Shown one piece after another: positions 62,539 through 64,000 of a stretch of DNA of 64,000 bases (position 1 is the first letter of the stretch; each line of letters opens with the position of its first letter). Under the pieces are notes generated by a model, which saw nothing but the letters and a program-made list of their open reading frames with translations, had not been told where the DNA came from and ran no database searches. The position numbers and the translations under genes are program-made. Origin of the DNA: Parasphingorhabdus flavimaris (GTDB lineage Bacteria; Pseudomonadota; Alphaproteobacteria; Sphingomonadales; Sphingomonadaceae); contig NZ_JABWMH010000002.1 of assembly GCF_013371215.1 (NCBI RefSeq), forward strand, positions 682,001-746,000, in the 5' to 3' direction.

Positions 62539-63551
62539 CGTCATTTTATGGCCACGACAAACCCAGGGAGGTTTTCTGCCAGTCTTTTGCCAAGGACAAG
62601 CTCCATCACGCATGGATTCTCGCCGGCGACAAGGGATTGGGCAAAGCGGCTTTTGCCCAGCAGGCCGCGCATTTCTTGCTCAATTCCCACAATCGGCCGA
62701 CGGTATTTTGTGACGTGCAGGACGACGAGACCGGCCATCTTCTTGCAGCTGGTTCACATCCCGACTTCCGACTACTGCGTCGCGGACCCAAGTCGGACAA
62801 GGAAGAAAAAAGGGCGCGGGACAATGGCCTTGATTCGCTGGAAGAGCACGATCTGGCCCGCAATATAAAAGTCGATCAGATACGTGCCTTACAGCCTCTC
62901 TTCCAAAATCAGGCCTCCATTTCCGAATATCGGGTCGTCGTCATAGACGCCGCCGATGATCTGGAACGAGGCGGTGCCAATGCCATATTGAAGAATCTTG
63001 AAGAACCACCGAAAAAAACGATCTTCTTTCTGATCAGTCATATGCCGGACCGGCTATTGCCCACGATCCGTTCGCGGTGCCAAATGCTCCGCTTCGACCC
63101 GCTCGCCGATGATGAAATGCGAATCCTGCTGAAGAAAGCATCGCCAAACTTGAACGACGCGGAGATTGAAACGCTTGTCGTGGCTGGTGAAGGGTCACCG
63201 GGCCGCGCGCTTCAATATAGCGAGGTTGGTCTCGCCGAACTGGAAAGCATGGCGCGCGAGATCATCAAGACAGGGGACAGGGATAACCGACTGAAAAGCG
63301 AATTGGCGCGCAAACTGTCGTTAAAGGCAGCAACGCCGCGATATCGTGCATTTCTCGAACGCACGCCCAGCCTCATCGCGGAGCACATCAAATCGGCCGG
63401 GCTGCCCCGTTCGCTGGAAACGATCGATAAATGGCGGGAAGCCAACGACTTGGCCACAGCAGCAATTCCCAAAGCACTCGATAATCAGGCGGTGGTTTTC
63501 CGGTTGGGCGGCCTGATGGGGGACCTGGCGTCCACTGGCCAAGTAAAATAG
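62535..63551 (+). CDS. holB: DNA polymerase III delta-prime subunit
   Basis: A 338-residue clamp-loader subunit. The AAA+ fold has a degenerate P-loop (ILAGDKGLGKAAFAQQ near 31-46), and conserved clamp-loader features follow: VVVIDAADDLERGGANAILKNLEEPPKKTIFFLISH near 137-172 and LLPTIRSRCQMLRFDPL near 177-193. The Walker B region ends VIDAAD, and SRC contains the arginine finger. The position after tmk is the normal alphaproteobacterial order. It starts in the tmk stop codon (ATGA). Confidence 0.94.
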   Translation: MTSFYGHDKPREVFCQSFAKDKLHHAWILAGDKGLGKAAFAQQAAHFLLNSHNRPTVFCDVQDDETGHLLAAGSHPDFRLLRRGPKSDKEEKRARDNGLDSLEEHDLARNIKVDQIRALQPLFQNQASISEYRVVVIDAADDLERGGANAILKNLEEPPKKTIFFLISHMPDRLLPTIRSRCQMLRFDPLADDEMRILLKKASPNLNDAEIETLVVAGEGSPGRALQYSEVGLAELESMAREIIKTGDRDNRLKSELARKLSLKAATPRYRAFLERTPSLIAEHIKSAGLPRSLETIDKWREANDLATAAIPKALDNQAVVFRLGGLMGDLASTGQVK

Positions 63552-63599
63552 AGATTTTGGCTGTTTACAAGCGCAGCCAATCCATCAAGAGAGGTCGCC

Positions 63600-64000
63600 A
63601 TGTCAGAACCTTTTTATATCACCACCGCGATCAGCTATCCCAACGGTCGCCCCCACATTGGTCATGCCTATGAGGCGATCTGCGCGGATGCCATTGCCCG
63701 CTATTACCGGTTGAGTGGCCGCGATGTCCGTTTGATCACCGGAACCGATGAGCATGGGCTGAAGATGGTTCAGACAGCCCGCGATGCGGGTCGGGAAACC
63801 ATCAGTCTCGCGGACGAAATGTCTTCTTATTTCATTGAGATGTGCGATATTCTTAATATCCAGCATGATGGATTTCGGAGAACGAGCGAAGCGGCCCATC
63901 ACGAAGCCAGCAAGGCTTTGTGGAAAGCGATGGAGGCCAATGGAGACCTTTATCTCGACCGTTACGAGGGCTGGTATTCGGTCCGTGATGAAGCCTTTTA
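63600..64000 (+). CDS. metG: Methionyl-tRNA synthetase (partial, cut by window end)
   Basis: The first 133 codons of MetRS, starting [20 protein letters not shown]. The HIGH motif [19 protein letters not shown] and [10 protein letters not shown] near 48-57 are class I synthetase hallmarks. It lies 48 bases after holB in the same direction, preceded by AGAGAGG, and the usual alphaproteobacterial order tmk-holB-metG suggests tatD follows beyond the window. The enzyme's KMSKS loop and C-terminus are not included. Confidence 0.94.
   Translation, partial: MSEPFYITTAISYPNGRPHIGHAYEAICADAIARYYRLSGRDVRLITGTDEHGLKMVQTARDAGRETISLADEMSSYFIEMCDILNIQHDGFRRTSEAAHHEASKALWKAMEANGDLYLDRYEGWYSVRDEAF

Overview
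The window is a continuous stretch of a sphingomonad-type alphaproteobacterial chromosome, closest in character to Sphingopyxis, Sphingorhabdus or Parasphingorhabdus. I infer this from the moderately high GC content, the PhaR regulator, the split pyruvate dehydrogenase genes (E2, thioesterase, E3), the abundance of TonB receptors, and an EcfG-type promoter motif (GGAAC-N16-CGTT) in front of katE. No phage, insertion sequence, CRISPR array or plasmid backbone is visible, and most genes are intact. The last gene (metG) is cut by the window edge.

Layout. 1-8824: phaR, an archaeal/eukaryotic-like proS coupled to rnr, a peroxiredoxin and a UspA protein, then pdhC, thioesterase and lpd, ending in a palindromic REP-like element. 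9212-11054: an unusual class IV aminotransferase and a sulfotransferase-like protein. 11060-13802: a cobalamin riboswitch, a BtuB-like receptor and a small membrane protein. 14036-20118: a small exported protein, then a divergent surface/signalling locus with a TpsB outer-membrane transporter, a FecR-domain protein with a long Gly/Asn/Asp-rich tail, and a CHASE2-EAL c-di-GMP phosphodiesterase. 20172-29451: gltB-gltD followed on the same strand by a TIGR03032-like protein and a PQQ dehydrogenase. 29780-32859: a tyrosine phosphatase facing an ATP-grasp ligase and polysaccharide deacetylase pair. 33028-35247: tdh-kbl (threonine to glycine) behind a GC-rich hairpin leader. 35582-41576: SDR, MFS transporter, metallo-hydrolase-like protein, succinate-semialdehyde dehydrogenase and an Lpd-like flavoprotein. 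41605-43101: LysR regulator and divergent VOC protein with a T-N11-A operator candidate. 43204-51182: FAD protein, katE, and divergent paoABC-like molybdenum aldehyde oxidase genes. 51365-58062: lipoprotein, TonB receptor and a variant GspE ATPase in one apparent operon, preceded by a TPR-like periplasmic protein. 58365-64000: tRNA-Ser(UGA), then mltB-rlpA-dacC-tmk-holB-metG, a tightly packed operon joining cell-wall remodelling to nucleotide, replication and translation housekeeping.

The most promising candidates for undescribed biology are: (i) the lipoprotein/TonB receptor/GspE-variant operon, where the secretion ATPase has lost its His box; (ii) the TpsB/FecR/CHASE2-EAL locus, a two-partner-type exporter without a recognisable TpsA; and (iii) the aminotransferase/sulfotransferase pair, whose active site departs from the family and whose combined length suggests the fused plant BCAT-like proteins. 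All functional statements come from reading motifs by eye; no database search was possible.
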